Shown here: one piece after another, positions 13,499 to 25,989 of the stretch
Layout of the letters: the number at the start of each line of letters is the position of its first letter
Numbering within the stretch: position 1 is the first letter of the stretch
NCBI GenBank assembly: GCA_029339505.1
Contig: JAQISU010000210.1
Coordinates: 16,569,501 to 16,633,500 of the forward strand
Length of the DNA: 64,000 bases
From: Unio delphinus
Lineage: Eukaryota; Mollusca; Bivalvia; Unionida; Unionidae
Direction: 5' to 3'
Position numbers and translations under genes: made by a program
The notes under the pieces: generated by a model
Databases searched by the model: none
What the model saw: the letters and a program-made list of their open reading frames with translations, nothing else
What the model was told of the DNA's origin: nothing

Positions 13499-13639
13499 CA
13501 ATCATGGGCTCTCCATTCTTCATCCACATTGGTAAACTGCTAGTGGCATGGTAGGAGACTGTATCACACTGGAATTTAGCTGTTGCTCCAACTGGAATGC
13601 GAGTTGATTTAAGACGTTCTCTATTCCACTGAGGAGAAC
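13499..13639 (-). CDS. Host exon: first half of an Ig-like domain
   Basis: A 141-nt minus-strand exon with a pyrimidine-poor TGCAG acceptor and a GTCAGT donor, phase 1 at both ends. The translation has the first half of an Ig fold: a cysteine in FQCDT and then a tryptophan in MWMKNGEP, the C-strand tryptophan pattern. It splices in phase with the LDLa exon at 11097-11216, consistent with one gene encoding Ig domains followed by LDLa domains. Confidence 0.72.
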
Positions 13640-15082
13640 CTGCAGCATAGAAGAATCAGTTCGTAGAGTGGGATATAAAGCTGTACGGATTAATCGTCCA
13701 TACTCGTAATCGGACCGATTAATAATCAGTTACGATGCCAAAAAAAATAACAAATTTCCAAAATATAAATTCAATCATAACATTCTTCTTGACATAGCTT
13801 TGAATTTTAAATCAGAATTAAATACAGTCCTACCCGTTTATATTGACATCACTTATATCAACAAGCCGCATATGTCTACATAGAAAAACAAAGTCCAGTC
13901 CCTTGGTCTACTATTACTACCAAATTGTCATGCTTATGTTGACGTCGAGATAAAGGATAAACGTCCATGTCGACAGAATCCCTTGGTCCCAGTTTGAACA
14001 AATCCTTTGTTTTCTAATCATTAATGTCGACAAGCTGCCAGTTCCAACCCATATTTTGTTCAACAATTAGTTGATCTTGCCGTCAGGCTTTAATGTCGTG
14101 GTCGGATAAAAAGAAACAACCACCCTAGACCTTTGTTTGGGCCTATAAAGCTCTCCTCTCGCAGCATCTTAAACGAAGTGAAATTTTATCAATTCTAGCA
14201 TTTTACAAAGAATGCACAGAGGTATAGCTAGGATTTTAAAACTAGGAGTTCAAGAGTACCACCAGTAAACGTTGCAGTCCCCATCAAGAGGCAAATTGAG
14301 CATACCTGAAATGGCTATATTCCAAACAAGCAGAAACAGCGGTTGCCATAGAGTTTAATTTTCAAACTTCTTTACAGCATTGACATGTAGCCCTTGTTTA
14401 TCCATTAGAGTGAGAGTGAATTGTCATGTCAAGATAAAGTCTTATTCCAAGCACTAAGTTAGGCATCATACATAGTGTTACACGTGAAATGTCTGTTCTA
14501 GCAACTTCTAATACTCTGCTGAATTTCATTGCAATCTTTATCAATTAGCCGTTGAACCCTTCTTGTTAAAATTTGCTAACAGCATTTTGTCTAACTCTCA
14601 ACATGTCTTGATTTTGAGGTCACAAGCGCTACTTAGATTGCTACACTTGGAAATGAAAACAATAATGAAGGCGAAAGTTGTTCATCTGATGTACTCTTCT
14701 TATACACAAGTACATCAATGGGTCATTCTACCTCTGAAATCAGTCATATCGCACATTTTCTCACCACACTGCAGCTAGTCAAGTCTTTGATCTTGCCGCC
14801 TATCTTGTGGGTCATGTTCTTTAGATTTACTCTTATAATGACAACATGTACATCTGTGGGTCTTTCAGGCACTGAATTTTCTGATTGTAAACAGCTAAAA
14901 TAATCAATTGCAAATTGGTGCGTACTGAGAGCTCCTGTATACGTTATTGTCTGAATCCCAGATCTAAAAAAGCGTCCAAATACGCGTGATTACGCTTTTC
15001 CGAGACCTTTGAATGTGATAGGTGATTTAAACAAGTTTATTTTGCTGTGAAAGGTTCGTTTTTAACTTTATTTACATTTACG
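13640..15082. other. Intronic or intergenic DNA, nothing recognised
   Basis: No coding segment or named repeat that I can support. The stretch separates an Ig exon of the minus-strand host gene from a transposase relic on the plus strand. Confidence 0.5.
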
Positions 15083-15458
15083 ATGGCTACCAAAAGAAGT
15101 GTAAAACGCAAATTAAATCTGGAAACTAAATATTTGGCTATTAAGGAAATTGAGGGCTGAACATCTTGCAAAGAGGTCTATGAATTTTTTTTCGCTTAAA
15201 AATAACACCCATTCAGGAAGGATGAAAGCTGTCGACTCTATAAAGAAAGACTACGTTGAAGGTAACTGTGCTCTCCAAAGGAAGAAGCAAAAGACTGCTA
15301 CATTTGAAGATGTAGAGGAAGCCACAAAATGGATCAATGAAAAATTTGCGAAAAGAATTCGCTACAACAAGTGGCTGTTTCATCAAATCATCCAATACAA
15401 AAGTATTTGTGGAGAATACATGTACTGTTTTGACAGCTTTTCATTTCCATGGGAATAG
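15083..15458 (+). pseudogene. CENP-B/Tigger-type transposase N-terminus, relic
   Basis: Starting at the ATG at 15083 the frame reads MATKRSVKRKLNLETKYLAI, the start of a CENP-B/pogo-type helix-turn-helix. A frameshift near 15150 leads into a second frame (15150-15458) with RKKQKTATFEDVEEATKWI, the lead-in to the second HTH of the same DNA-binding region. The catalytic DDE domain is absent. It is best read as a truncated Tigger/pogo-like DNA transposon in an intron of the host gene. Confidence 0.65.
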
Positions 15459-17148
15459 CACCATTCCCCTGTTAGCCTCAATAATATAGGAAGAGACAGA
15501 CCAAAATCAAGGCCAATTTAAGTACATGTACATGAAGCATGTAAATAACAACTATCCAACCATGTGCTAATTCCGACATTGAATATCGTACTGTTTTTCG
15601 AATCGGGATGTGATCAGTGCAATATTTTATTGTGGATTTTATTACACAAAGGTAACCAAAATATAATTTGTCAATATACAAGTGTATTTCACTCCGATTT
15701 TCTTTTCATGTACTCAAAACTTCCATTTTTTCTCAAAGTGTAAATGCTACTCACAGTCGACAGGTCAATATTTGCTGATGAATATTAACTTTCTCTTTTA
15801 AATCAATGCTAGTACTTTATAACAATTTAATAACTGTCTGGTCACCGAAATTATTTTTTTTTAACTTGCCTATGTCTTAGGACACATAAAAAGTTATTGT
15901 TTCATGTCCCAAGATTTACATCCGTTACAGTAGTTAACAAAAAGACTTAGAAACGGTAAAGTTTAGACACTGATCCGCGGATAAGCCGACTGCCCCCCAC
16001 CCCTTATTCCAGGCTTTTTTTAAAAAAATTATTCAGCTTATACGCGAGTATATACTGTGATAATGAAATAATCGGTATCAACAATTTTAATAATCGGCTA
16101 TACGCGTTATCGGCATAATCGGCAAAATGTGACATCTGTACAGCTCTAGTGAGATATCTTAAACTAACTAAATGAAGTACTTTGTTACACAACAATCCAA
16201 ACATTAAGATAATTACACTAAGGTTTTCTTAACAAAATATTGATCATGTTATGAAATCTGGAATAAAAATTGTTTTAGCGTTGTGAAAATGAATCTTGGG
16301 ATCGGCATATACAGACCCAATGACGATGTTTTTCAATTTCATCAGAAACAAGTCTCTCTTCTGAAAATTCATAGCCTTGGTAAAACTTTTTTCGTCTAAT
16401 ATGCGTATTCTGAAACAAGATGGTGTGTATCTGGAGTGGTTCACAATGTACAGTTCAGTAAAGTAGACTAAAGTACAGACTGGTATACAAGACATATGCA
16501 CAGATTAGCTTGTTTTGTTTTTTATGGTTTAACGCCATTTTTAAGCACAATATAGGCTATACATGGTGGCCAGTAATAATGGTGGAGGAAGAACCCGGAA
16601 CACCCCGGAAAGAACCACCGACCCACGAGAAGCTACTGGCAAGCTTTCTTACATAACTACATTAGCCGAATCTTAGACTCGAACCCACGCAGACAGTGGT
16701 GAGAGGGCAGTGATTCGTAACGGGCAGTGCTTTAGACCACTCAGCCACTCGGGGCCCCTGTACAGATTAGTACTGCAGACAAATGTTCAGAATGGTACAG
16801 CAGACATGTGTACACATAGGAATGGTATGCACGGACTATCATGGCGGGCTAATACTCTTGTAATAGAAATGTAAAACCTTGCAAACGGATGTGCCTTAAA
16901 TCCATCCCTGGTTGTTCCTAAAATTAGATGTTACTTTGCTGCAATATAGTTATATGTATAGATATATTTATTGAACATTTTATTTTCTTTATGTCACTCG
17001 ATAATTTATAATAAAATAAGAATCATTATTTGAAGAATATTTTTTATTAATACTCTAAATACTTTTTTTCTGGAATTCCTGTCAAGTTTTCAAAACATCT
17101 GTTCAGTTTCAGATATAATTTTTCATTTTTCACCTATAGTTTTTTATA
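15459..17148. other. Intronic DNA with one interspersed repeat
   Basis: No exon seen. A near full-length AACGCCATTTT-family repeat lies at 16505-16760. Confidence 0.5.
16505..16760 (+). repeat. AACGCCATTTT-family interspersed repeat
   Basis: About 255 bp running from 'GGTTTAACGCCATTTTTAAGC' to 'CCACTCAGCCACTCGGGGC'. The same sequence with differences occurs at 17872-18118 and, inverted, at 22670-22870. It looks like a SINE-type or other short non-autonomous family. Confidence 0.75.
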
Positions 17149-17367
17149 CCTGTAACCGTGACCTTGACAGTTCCTTCATTCGTGCCATACAAGTTTTTAG
17201 CACGGCATATATAGTCTCCTTCATCCTTGATTTCCAGCTTTGAAATGATAAGTTTCCGTCCTGTCGAGTCTTCAGGATCTGTTTTATACCTTGGAGTTCC
17301 ATCAGACAGATATGATCCATCTGGAAGCCTTACGCCATCCTTGAGCCACTCGACATCAGGGATTGGA
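17149..17367 (-). CDS. Host exon: second part of an Ig-like (I-set) domain
   Basis: A 219-nt minus-strand exon with acceptor CTTCAG and donor GTATAA. It encodes the C strand (VEWLKDG), then KLIISKLEIKDEGDYICRAKN, the I-set signature of a Ser/Thr-rich strand followed by DEGxYxC, and ends with VKVTV. It completes the domain begun by the exon at 18347-18443. The family is common in cell-adhesion and matrix proteins. Confidence 0.88.
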
Positions 17368-17871
17368 CTGAAGTTAGAAAACAGAAGGGACGTTTTTTAG
17401 ACATGATAAGAGTATGTCCATTGTCCAATGAGATTTATCAACAGACTTTTTTATGAAAGACATTTATATGGTCATGGCAATAGCAATCAAGTGTTGGACA
17501 AGGACATGTTTTCTAATTAAGTGTACACAAACACAAACTGATAAGTATTGGCTTCACAACAATAAAAATGATATTATAAATATATTTAATGGGACTGCTT
17601 AAAGATGACAGTTGCTGATTGGCATTGTTATTTTAAGGTTCTTAACAAACTGTTAAAAGCACATTGCAACATTATTTATTTTAAGCTATATGCTTTTAGA
17701 GATAATTTGTTTTATTAACATTAAATGCTGAAAGTAAACAATGTTTGTGGGGAACATAGCCAGGTATTTCATTGTATGAAACCCAACTGCAGGCATGGCA
17801 AACCAATGATGCATTATTCTCTTCCACCATAAACTACATTGCAGCATCAAACACTAGACAAGATCTTATGC

Positions 17872-18118
17872 TGTTGGTGTTGTTGTTTTGGGGTTTTACG
17901 CCGTTTTCCACCACATGATCGGCTGTACATGGCAATTAGTATAATTAGTGGAGGAAGAATCCAGGAATACTATGAGAAGAACCAACCACCCATGAGAAGC
18001 TACTGTCAAGCATTCACACATACCCACATTGGCCGAGCCAAAGACTCAAACCCTGGCAGACAGACGTGAGATGGCATTGATTCGTAATGGTGAACACTTT
18101 ATATCCTTCTGCCACTAA
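17872..18118 (+). repeat. AACGCCATTTT-family interspersed repeat
   Basis: Second long copy in the same orientation as 16505-16760, with the 'GGGGTTTTACGCCGTTTTCC' core and the 'GAGAAGCTACTGTCAAGC' middle. Located in an intron of the host Ig/LDLa gene. Confidence 0.75.
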
Positions 18119-18346
18119 AGTCCTATGTTAAGCAGTAAAACATTTTAGGACAATTTTCTTTTCTTGTAGGCATAACTTGTAAAAACCTGGCAAAAACTGT
18201 CACTGAAAAGATGTTGCAAATAAGCTCCATGATTAAGCCAGATTTGTAGCCAATTAAACTATGAACACCGTCATCTGTGAAACAGAAACGGTCTCGTAAC
18301 CCCTTCTGGCATAGAGCCACATTTCACACCTGAAGCTTTTACTTAC

Positions 18347-18443
18347 TTTCCAGCAAAGATACACAGAAGAGTGGCCTTGGATCCAATGGTCCCTTCAACT
18401 GATTTGGAATATTTCAAGATGGGTTTGGAGGTCACTTCAGGAC
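18347..18443 (-). CDS. Host exon: first part of an Ig-like domain
   Basis: A 97-nt minus-strand exon between an ATTTTAG acceptor and a strong GTAAGT donor. It encodes PEVTSKPILKY followed by GSKATLLCIFAG, the A and B strands with the first Ig cysteine. Joined to 17149-17367 it makes one complete I-set Ig domain. Confidence 0.82.
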
Positions 18444-20059
18444 CTAAAATACAAGGTGAAATAAAGAGAACATTACAGTGAACCTTGCTGCTGTGTCCAA
18501 AGATTAAGCATGCATACCAGATTTACAATTTACAAACTCTATCAAATATATTTCAGAGATGTAAGGAAATGTAAATCTTGAATCAAAAGCTCAACAATAA
18601 TATGAAAAGAGAAGATTGTAAATGTCAGTATATGAATGTCTTCTGATATGCATATCCAAACAATAGCCAAAATATTTATGCAAATCATCATTGATCAACC
18701 TCAACGGTAAGGTCAATGAGCAAATTATAAATTGCACCAATTTGTCTTAGCTTCCAAATAGGTTATTCCTAATATGATGAAATTGCATCGAAGGTTTAAG
18801 AAGTTACATGAAAATTAAATACATTACAAAAACTATAACAATGCTATTGTATTATACTTATTTTACTCCAAGTTTCCAGAGGCATGCAATGATGCTGCGG
18901 AATGCATTTCATTATGAATAAATGCCAAGCAGGATGAGAATGTCCCATGGGAATTTAAATATATTTAAACATTCAACTTCCACCATCCAAAAACTGATTC
19001 ACTGCGGCTAACCTAGGTTCAACACTAAAGAATGAGAACTGGAACATCACACCTACCACATCAAGTTACCAAGCTTGACCATTTTTCTTCTTCTAATTTT
19101 TTGGAGGATTTCATTCTTGACAGACTTTGGCCTATTTTTGAGCCCACAATATACAGGTGCTCTACTCGTTTAGTCATTAATGCATTTTTGGATGTGACTG
19201 AGACATATGACGTGAATAAATTTGTCGAAAAAGGTTTCCAGCATGGATTGGCCTCAAGCATAAACATCTGAACCCAAAAGCCATAAAGTATGACAGCTGA
19301 CATTTTAATTATAAGCTAATCAGTGTCTTTCTTGAATCAAATGCAATCACAGGAACAAAGCAGCAATCATCTGGCTGCTGAAATTCCACAATTCCCTCTT
19401 TTTGTTTTTGCTTTCAAAGCATATTTGTTTTACAAGAGAGCAGCAACAATTGTTACTAAAATGAAATATATATGATGTATATATGCTTCCTTATCTGGTA
19501 ACTAGCCAACTAAATCCGGCCCAATAAGGTAACTAGCACACTAAATCTGTCCGATATGGTAACTAGCACAATAAATACGGACTGATATGGTAACTAGCAC
19601 ACTAAATCTGGCCTATTTTACCTGGATCATGGACAACCTGGCAGATATTTCTATATGCAATCACCAAACATTAAAAGTCAACTTAAAAAAAATATGTATA
19701 TACGAAAAGTAAGCTTGATTGGCATTCTGTTTATGTATGTCATTTTCTAAAATGAATCTTGAGATTCAGTGAATTTATTTCAACTTCTAACCATCAAATA
19801 AAGTCACTGGCAAATTTGCCATCTAACCACAAATATTGTGGCTGATGTCATTCAGGAAATATTTATAAGCACATTACACATAGTTATTGTATATTTATTT
19901 GTGACATGCTATCTCTGATTAAAATATCGAAACTGCAAAACAAAGATCAACCAAAATTATGCATATTCATGTACAAAGCTAGGAAATGCAGAAATAATAT
20001 TTGTACTTAAAAGGAGGTAATACAAAGAATAATAAGTAAGAAAAGGAGATAACTCTTAC
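18444..20059. other. Intron with a small tandem repeat
   Basis: No exon recognised. Four imperfect copies of a 30-bp unit ('GGTAACTAGCACACTAAATC') lie at about 19495-19612. Confidence 0.55.
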
Positions 20060-20188
20060 CTTTTTGAACATTCAAATAGAATCTTTCTAAGGATACACTT
20101 TTGATGCTGTTAATATCATTAAACAACTGGCATCTGTAAGGGTTATTTGTGCTGTCTAAAATCCTCACAAACAGAAAATGAAGAGTTC
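20060..20188 (-). CDS. Host exon: second half of an Ig-like domain
   Basis: A 129-nt minus-strand exon between a TTGCAG acceptor and a GTAAGA donor. The translation starts with GTLHFLFVRIL and continues with NNPYRCQLF, the E-F strand pattern and second cysteine of L1/neuroglian-type Ig domains. It follows the exon at 20861-20988 in phase. Confidence 0.78.
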
Positions 20189-20209
20189 CTGCAAGTAGAA
20201 ATGGTCATC

Positions 20210-20211
<2 letters not shown>

Positions 20212-20290
<79 letters not shown>

Positions 20291-20297
20291 ATATATG
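20212..20297. repeat. (TA)n/(GT)n microsatellite
   Basis: About 68 bp of TA dinucleotides ending in a short GT run and a few more TA units, just upstream of an Ig exon on the minus strand. Confidence 0.95.
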
Positions 20298-20860
20298 AAT
20301 CAACCTCATAAACTTTATTTTTACTAATGTGAATATAATGTAACAGAATGAATATAACATTTTATATGGCTTTGCATTTTACTTTTTTCAGTTTGTAGAT
20401 TATATTTCTTTGCAAGTAATGATGTGTGAAAAATACAAATTAACTGGTAATAAGCAAAGGTATAAAATTAATTATTACAATCTGGAAGAAAGGTCTTCAA
20501 ATTAATCAAGAGGAAATGGTCTTTATCCATTGCATTACACAATGTTGTGACATAATACAGTATTTCATTTTGCTGATTGTATTTGAGTTTCTAGTGTTTA
20601 GCACAATATTTGAACAAACAGCAATATGTCAACACTGGTAGCAGATTCATATCAATCAGAATTTGGGGTTTAAATAAACATCAGTCATAAAAATTAACTA
20701 TTTTCAGGTGTATCATGGCTATTAGTAACAGCTATTTCGCTAAAAAAAACTGGAAACAATGGAACCCTTCCAAACACCATGAATTGTGAATTTTTCAAAG
20801 ATGAAGCATTTCAAGAAAACATTTTCAACATGCACAAAACCAACAACGAAATCCTATTAC

Positions 20861-20988
20861 CATCAGCATCTAGAACAATTCTACGTTTGTCCTCTGAAGT
20901 CGTTGGAAAAGCAGTGTTATCACCAGCTCCAACTAGCCAGTCCAACTTTGATGCTGGCACACTGCTGGGCTGATGTTCACATGGCATG
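20861..20988 (-). CDS. Host exon: first half of an Ig-like domain
   Basis: A 128-nt minus-strand exon with acceptor TTTTAG and donor GTAATA. It encodes a first cysteine (MPCEH), a C-strand tryptophan (LDWLVG) and a segment ending RRIVLDADG that runs into GTL of the next exon, the DGTL turn typical of L1-family Ig domains. It is the most 5' exon recognised. The signal-peptide exon and promoter were not found and should lie at higher coordinates, possibly beyond the viral insertion. Confidence 0.75.
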
Positions 20989-21254
20989 CTAAAATATGAA
21001 TATTCAGTCACAGTTGAGTTGTTGGTCTTTACATGATCAAAACCAGTCAGAGCTGAAATTAAATTCAAAATTTTTATTTAAATGAACTGAATATGTTGCT
21101 GCAAATTACTAGTATAGTTTCTCTGGTTATAGGCAATAATTAGTGTGTGTGTGTGTGTGTGTGTACCTGTGTGACTAAAATTATTAATGTAGTTTTAACA
21201 ATTTTTCTGTCCTATCGCTATCATGTCTGCGTTGTGGTAGTTCAAAGTAATGTC

Positions 21255-21430
21255 AAGCACTTGGGCATCATGCCGCAAAGATGTAGCATAATGTCCAACC
21301 CAGTCACATTATCCTGACACCAGGCAGACTAGCCCTAACACTAACCTCTTATTGCTGAGTGCCAAGCGAGGCAGCAGTAACTAACATTTTTGTTAGATCT
21401 TTGGTATGACTCGGAGGTAATTACTGGTGT
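21255..21430 (+). repeat. GGGCATCATGCC-family repeat, copy 2
   Basis: Same orientation and same order of blocks as 4485-4690: GGGCATCATGCC, 'CAGTCACATTA', then 'GCTGAGTGCCAAGCGAGGCA' and 'TCTTTGGTATGACTC'. Non-coding interspersed repeat. Confidence 0.6.
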
Positions 21431-22669
21431 AGTGTAGCTGATTATAGGCAATAATGAATGTAATTAGAAAATCAACAATTGATTGTACTCAACTGGCATC
21501 AAATAGGTGCTCAGCATGCCATAATTCTGATAAATACATCTGTCCATGTTCAGTTTTCTCCTACCCATGATTTCCGCCATTTTTTGAGGAGACATTTCTA
21601 GGAATTTTCTTCCAGATGAAATTTTTTTCACGATTGACATCTAACCATTACTGAATGGAAGTAAAGAATATTTTTGCTTGTAAGACTTACATTTTGTAAA
21701 CCAAAAGATGCTGCTTCTACTTTTGTTAAGACTCTCCCAACACATTAGATATTTTTCAGAATATGTGATCATGCACTAAACCACAAAAATGAATCGTACG
21801 AAACAAGTTTCACGACTGTATATACATATAAATTGGCATTTAAAGTCATTTTTATTAGATTAAAAAATTCTCACTTTCCCTTGCTGAACTACGTTATCAG
21901 GAAGCAAAAACATAATGAAAATAAATTTATTTTCCTTTCAAACCTTTAAATATTGAAAGAAAAGTAAACGGTCCTCTGTAAATCGAGATTGCACTTAATC
22001 TAAATGCATGTTATACAAAGTAAACAGATCCAACCACAATATACGGAATAAAAAATACAAAGTATATGAATCCAATCAAAACTTCAAGCCACATGCTGCA
22101 GTGTAATATCTTAGCACCAATTGGAATTTGATGCGACTATTTTTGCGATATTAGGTAACCACTTAACAGATGGAATAGCAAACTTGAATTATGCACCATA
22201 GCTGCATCAAAGCAAATAGGAAACATGATTTTATTTTCTCAGAAATTACAAGTATTATAATCCGTATGTCTTTAATCGGCTAACAGATGAGACGAAACTA
22301 CATACACAAATACTTTTGGCGTGACATAATTTAACAACTTTTCAAGGACTTGATCCAATTTTTTCAAGAACACGGTGCATTTTAGGTATATTTATCAATC
22401 AATATTTATAAGATTAGTGAGAATGTTGCGATTTCCTGACAAGGGGATTCCTAATAGTTGTGCGATAGGCTTGAGACTTTGAAATAAAAAACAAAATCAT
22501 AGGAGAACAACACTTTATTTCTTAGAAAAATAAATGAATTCAGATCTCAATAAAAAGAAAAAAAACATAGATTACATCGCAAATAAGGTGCACAAGGTTC
22601 AACAGTAAAAATGGCTGGGGCTACTGTCAACCTAAGACATCGATACTTGACTTAATATGCCCACGTCAG

Positions 22670-22870
22670 ACTGTTGAGTTAGAGTCTCAGATTCGGCCAA
22701 TGCGGGTATGTGAAAAAGCTTGCCAGTCGCTTCTTGTGGGTCAGTGGTTCTTTCTGGGTGTTTTCCCCTGTTTCTTCCACGATTAATTCTTGCCGACATG
22801 TATAGCCTATCGTGTGCTGAAAAATGGCATTTAACCCTGCAACATCATTTTGATTGTCATAATCCATTAT
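22670..22870 (-). repeat. AACGCCATTTT-family repeat, inverted copy
   Basis: The reverse complement of this stretch matches the repeats at 16505-16760 and 17872-18118, including the 'TATACATG' and 'GAAGAA' blocks. Confidence 0.65.
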
Positions 22871-24470
22871 TTCACTTTCAAGTATATGGGAAATTAATTA
22901 CAAGGTTTGGTATTCTTGTTTTTGACACCAATTGACGTTAAACACACACGTCCCAGCCATTTTGCTCCAAATGAAATGTGTAAGCTGTTGCAGAAAGTAC
23001 CCAGATAAATCTTCCTTATTCCTAATGCCAAGTACACATGTTTATCTTCTAATCGGTGAATGCAGAATCCTGAATATTTGGTAGCAATCAGAGATTACAC
23101 AGATACACAGATTGGTGAAGCCCACCATCTCTTTCCAACACACTTCACGAATAAACTTTGACCAATATTGTATATAGCAATTTGCATAATTTATGCATGC
23201 CTGAAGTTGTCCACAAAATCGATTTCTGGAATAACGTTTGACTCATGATGTGATGAATTGACACTATCTTAAAATAAAATCAGAGGATATGCTTCCCAGG
23301 AGAAATTCAATGTTTTAATTATTCTTACTCGCGATATCCATGTCTTTCTGCAGAAAGGGGTCTTGACTCTGAATTATAAAGTATCATCTCGTTATTAAAT
23401 TGCATAACGGACGGGTATCTGGACCGATTAGGCTCCGTAGAAAATATAACTATCGAAAAGAACAGTCTGTCTCAATCGCGTATAATATGTTCATTGAAAT
23501 AAATCTGTAATTATTTGTCGAATATTTTTTTTGTTTTGTTTCAATTTTCGGTTAGTTCAGAAGATGATTGTTTCAATTATTTGTTTTGAATGGTAAATGA
23601 CGTGTGTATTCTAAAACTTTTACTTTTATATATCTTTGAATTTACCTGAGTGTTTGTAGTATGAATTTCATCATGAAAATGTCTGAATGTAAAGGTTTCA
23701 AATCAAGTGAATCACGCGTGTTAAGAATTGATTTTAATATGTTTAGAAATATTATGTCTATAAATTGCTAGTTAGTAAGTAACATGTTTAACGCAAGACG
23801 TGAAGTCGATTAATTCATTTGAGCATTTATGGGTTTTTTTTAATTGCGAAATTGTCGCGTGCCGATCGGCATCCATCAGTTAGTGTTTTATAGCCCAGGG
23901 GGTTGTACTATTTACTAATTTGTCTTTTTATGGCATGGTTCCATTTTGGATGCGGCTAGTCCTGGGGAAAGATCTTGTGATAGTCGGTTTGTGTGTCATC
24001 GTCAATTCCATAACTGACCCATATTAGTCTAGTTTGTTCTGAATTATAGTTAGGTAGTATATGGGATACTGATGTAACAAAAGTGAGGATGACTGTTAGA
24101 TGCCAGAAGTAAGAAACCCTGACAAATATTTAGGATGCGTTTAATCTGTGCATGGGAAAATAGGTCCATAAATGCCCTACGTAGTGAGAAAAGACAGCTC
24201 ACAGCCAGGTACAGCTGATGTTTGGAAGATGATAAAGAGACATATAGAACAATAAAACAAATATGGCGTCTATAACCTGTCATTAATATCAGACCGGAAG
24301 CCAAGTGAGTTCTATCGTTCACTTGATTGTATGTTGAAATATGTACCATCGGTATAGCAAAATGGCCAAAGCCTTTCTTCTAATTCTTTTAAAATAATTT
24401 TATCTCTATCATTACAATGTCATGTCCAACATCATACCGATTATTCAGTTGATTAAACTGTTATTGTTTT

Positions 24471-24580
24471 AGCAGCAGAGGGGGCAAATCGGACAACTTG
24501 CCGGAAAGTCATTTTGGCTAACTAATGCTTTCTCGAAATAAAAAAGACGCCATGGTCGTTGTCGCACCCCCTCTGCTGCC
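24471..24580. repeat. Terminal cap of the outermost virus
   Basis: AGCAGCAGAGGGGG at 24471-24484 and the inverted motif ending at 24580 bracket a 110-bp segment. It directly precedes the 3' end of the ATPase gene, the same position as the caps of elements A and B. Its interior differs from both. Confidence 0.8.
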
Positions 24581-24613
24581 ATGATTTATAAATCCTTGAA
24601 ATCGTTTACAATT

Positions 24614-25252
24614 TCAATGGAATATTTGATTAAGTCCGATACGATATCTTGATCTAGGATCATGCAAATTTATCGTTACAAATCCATGTGGGATTGACTG
24701 AGAGCGACTAAAGAAATTTCTAAAGAGATTATAATCCATATCTCCACTGCACCAAATCTGGTGGATATTTCGTAGCGTATTTGTATCAACTCCGTTGAAT
24801 ACAGCAATAATATTACAGTTATTTCTGATCACTTTTGGTATTTGTGTGTATCGTTGAGTAACATATATCACATCAGTGTTTTTATGCCTACCTCTGGAAA
24901 ATATCCTGGCAGGATTCTTTTGATTGTCTAACATGACATCATCATATACGACTAAATTGTTAATACTTCCATCAATATCATCAATGCTCGGTGCTTCTTC
25001 GATATCGGTAATAAATTCAATAATTTCTGGTGATTTATGCTGCCTTTTCGTTGTAATCCTTTAACACCTCGTAGCATCGATGATCATCTACACTCGGGGC
25101 TATTTCATCCATCTCGTTATTAAATTAAGTAGCAGTTGCGTCTTGCCACTTCCAGATGGTCCGAATATAATCATACAAATAGAATTTGGTAGCGCCGCAT
25201 GATGCTTAACTTGTTCTTGTGTTTATGTTACCGTAAAATCAATTACATTCAT
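24614..25252 (-). pseudogene. ATP: Packaging ATPase (FtsK/HerA, A32-like), outer copy
   Basis: Homologous to the ATPases at 31849-32508 and 57418-58078. The last 106 codons are open (24934-24614) and contain the DVIYVTQRYTQIPKVIRNN block of the motor domain. Upstream, the Walker A segment (GPSGSGKT, about 25150-25175) and Walker B region are in shifted frames, and a stop follows the start codon within ten codons. The product would pump the viral genome into the capsid, but this copy is dead. It is divergent from the zinc-ribbon gene, with only 17 bp between the two start codons. Confidence 0.85.
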
Positions 25253-25269
25253 GTTATTATAAATATATT

Positions 25270-25422
25270 ATGGATCTATACTGTGTGAAATGTAAGAAGC
25301 CTACTAGGACAAACGACTTGAAGATTACAACTAAAAATAACAGATCAGCACTTACTGGTAAGTGTGAACAATGTAGTACAAAAAAATTTAGATTTGTTTC
25401 TATGAAATCTGCAGATGATTAA
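25270..25422 (+). pseudogene. Zinc-ribbon protein, outer copy
   Basis: 50 codons starting MDLYCVKCK, with two CxxC knuckles (CVKC and CEQC) and KKFRFVS after the second, like the DUF5679-type ribbon seen in some large DNA viruses and phages. A 29-bp tandem duplication (25402-25430 repeated at 25431-25459) introduces an early stop before the PLA2 region. Compare the intact homologue at 32526. Confidence 0.75.
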
Positions 25423-25458
25423 ATTAGATGATGAAATCTGCAGATGATTAAAAAAACC

Positions 25459-25737
25459 CGAGGAGGTGATATTGCAGCCAAGTTAGTAAAATTTTACCAG
25501 GAACACCATGGGAAAATACCCAGGAGAAAAACATCTTCCAGGATACAGTTATTGTGAACCAGGGAACAGACTCGATATCAGACTCCATGACCAAAACCAT
25601 CCCCATCCCGGTGAAAACACAATAAACAATATTGATAAGGCGTGTCATGCTCATGATGTTGCTTATAAAAGCAATAATCTGCAACATATGCGTTGAATTC
25701 TATCACTGATAAATCCTTCAAAGAAAAATAGGCTTCA
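25459..25737 (+). pseudogene. Phospholipase A2-like domain, outer copy, 5' part
   Basis: It carries the parvovirus-type PLA2 signature: LPGYSYCEPGNRLDIRL (calcium-binding loop YxGxG-like, here with E replacing G) and KACHAHDVAY (catalytic His-Asp). A small deletion near 25690 and frame changes near 25490 break it. The gene stops at 25737/25743, where element B is inserted. Its last codons are at 58310-58357, 32.6 kb away. Confidence 0.8.
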
Positions 25738-25743
25738 TGGTTA
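25738..25743 (+). repeat. Left target-site duplication of element B
   Basis: TGGTTA here and TGATTA at 58304-58309 flank element B. Comparison with the uninterrupted PLA2 genes shows six extra bases across the two flanks, the amount expected for a 6-bp duplication. There is one mismatch. Confidence 0.6.
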
Positions 25744-25983
25744 GCAGCAGAGGGGGTGAATCAGACGTTTGTCCGAGACATCATTTGCTCTAAATCTAAC
25801 AAACATCTCGAGAGAATTAATTCGAATCCTTCTTTTTGAACCAAAAATAAAAGATTATTTGCTCGAAACATAAGTTTTTCGCAAATTATACTCAAAGGCC
25901 GATTTCATCGTTTAGTCAAAATACGGTCTCGTCGTGATGTCATCGCCCCCCTCTGCTGCTATGGGTGAACCGAATATTTGATC
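25743..25983 (+). repeat. Left TIR of element B
   Basis: It starts AGCAGCAGAGGGGG. The same motif inverted ends at 25960, closing a 218-bp cap. The TIR continues to 25983 as the reverse complement of GATCAAATATTTGG. It matches 58061-58303 in inverted orientation. The right end of the TIR abuts the stop region of the penton-like gene. Confidence 0.88.
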
Positions 25984-25989
25984 AAGTCT

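Larger units (their letters stand above)
20989..24470. other. Host DNA between the Ig gene and the viral block
   Basis: No exon recognised. The stretch contains a (GT)11 microsatellite at 21143-21164, the second GGGCATCATGCC-family repeat (21255-21430) and an inverted AACGCCATTTT-family repeat (22670-22870). The last 1.6 kb before the virus shows nothing I can name. Confidence 0.55.

Noticed and set aside
15083..15458. Host CENP-B-like gene
   Set aside because: Frameshifted, lacks the rest of the protein and sits in an intron, so a transposon relic is the simpler reading.
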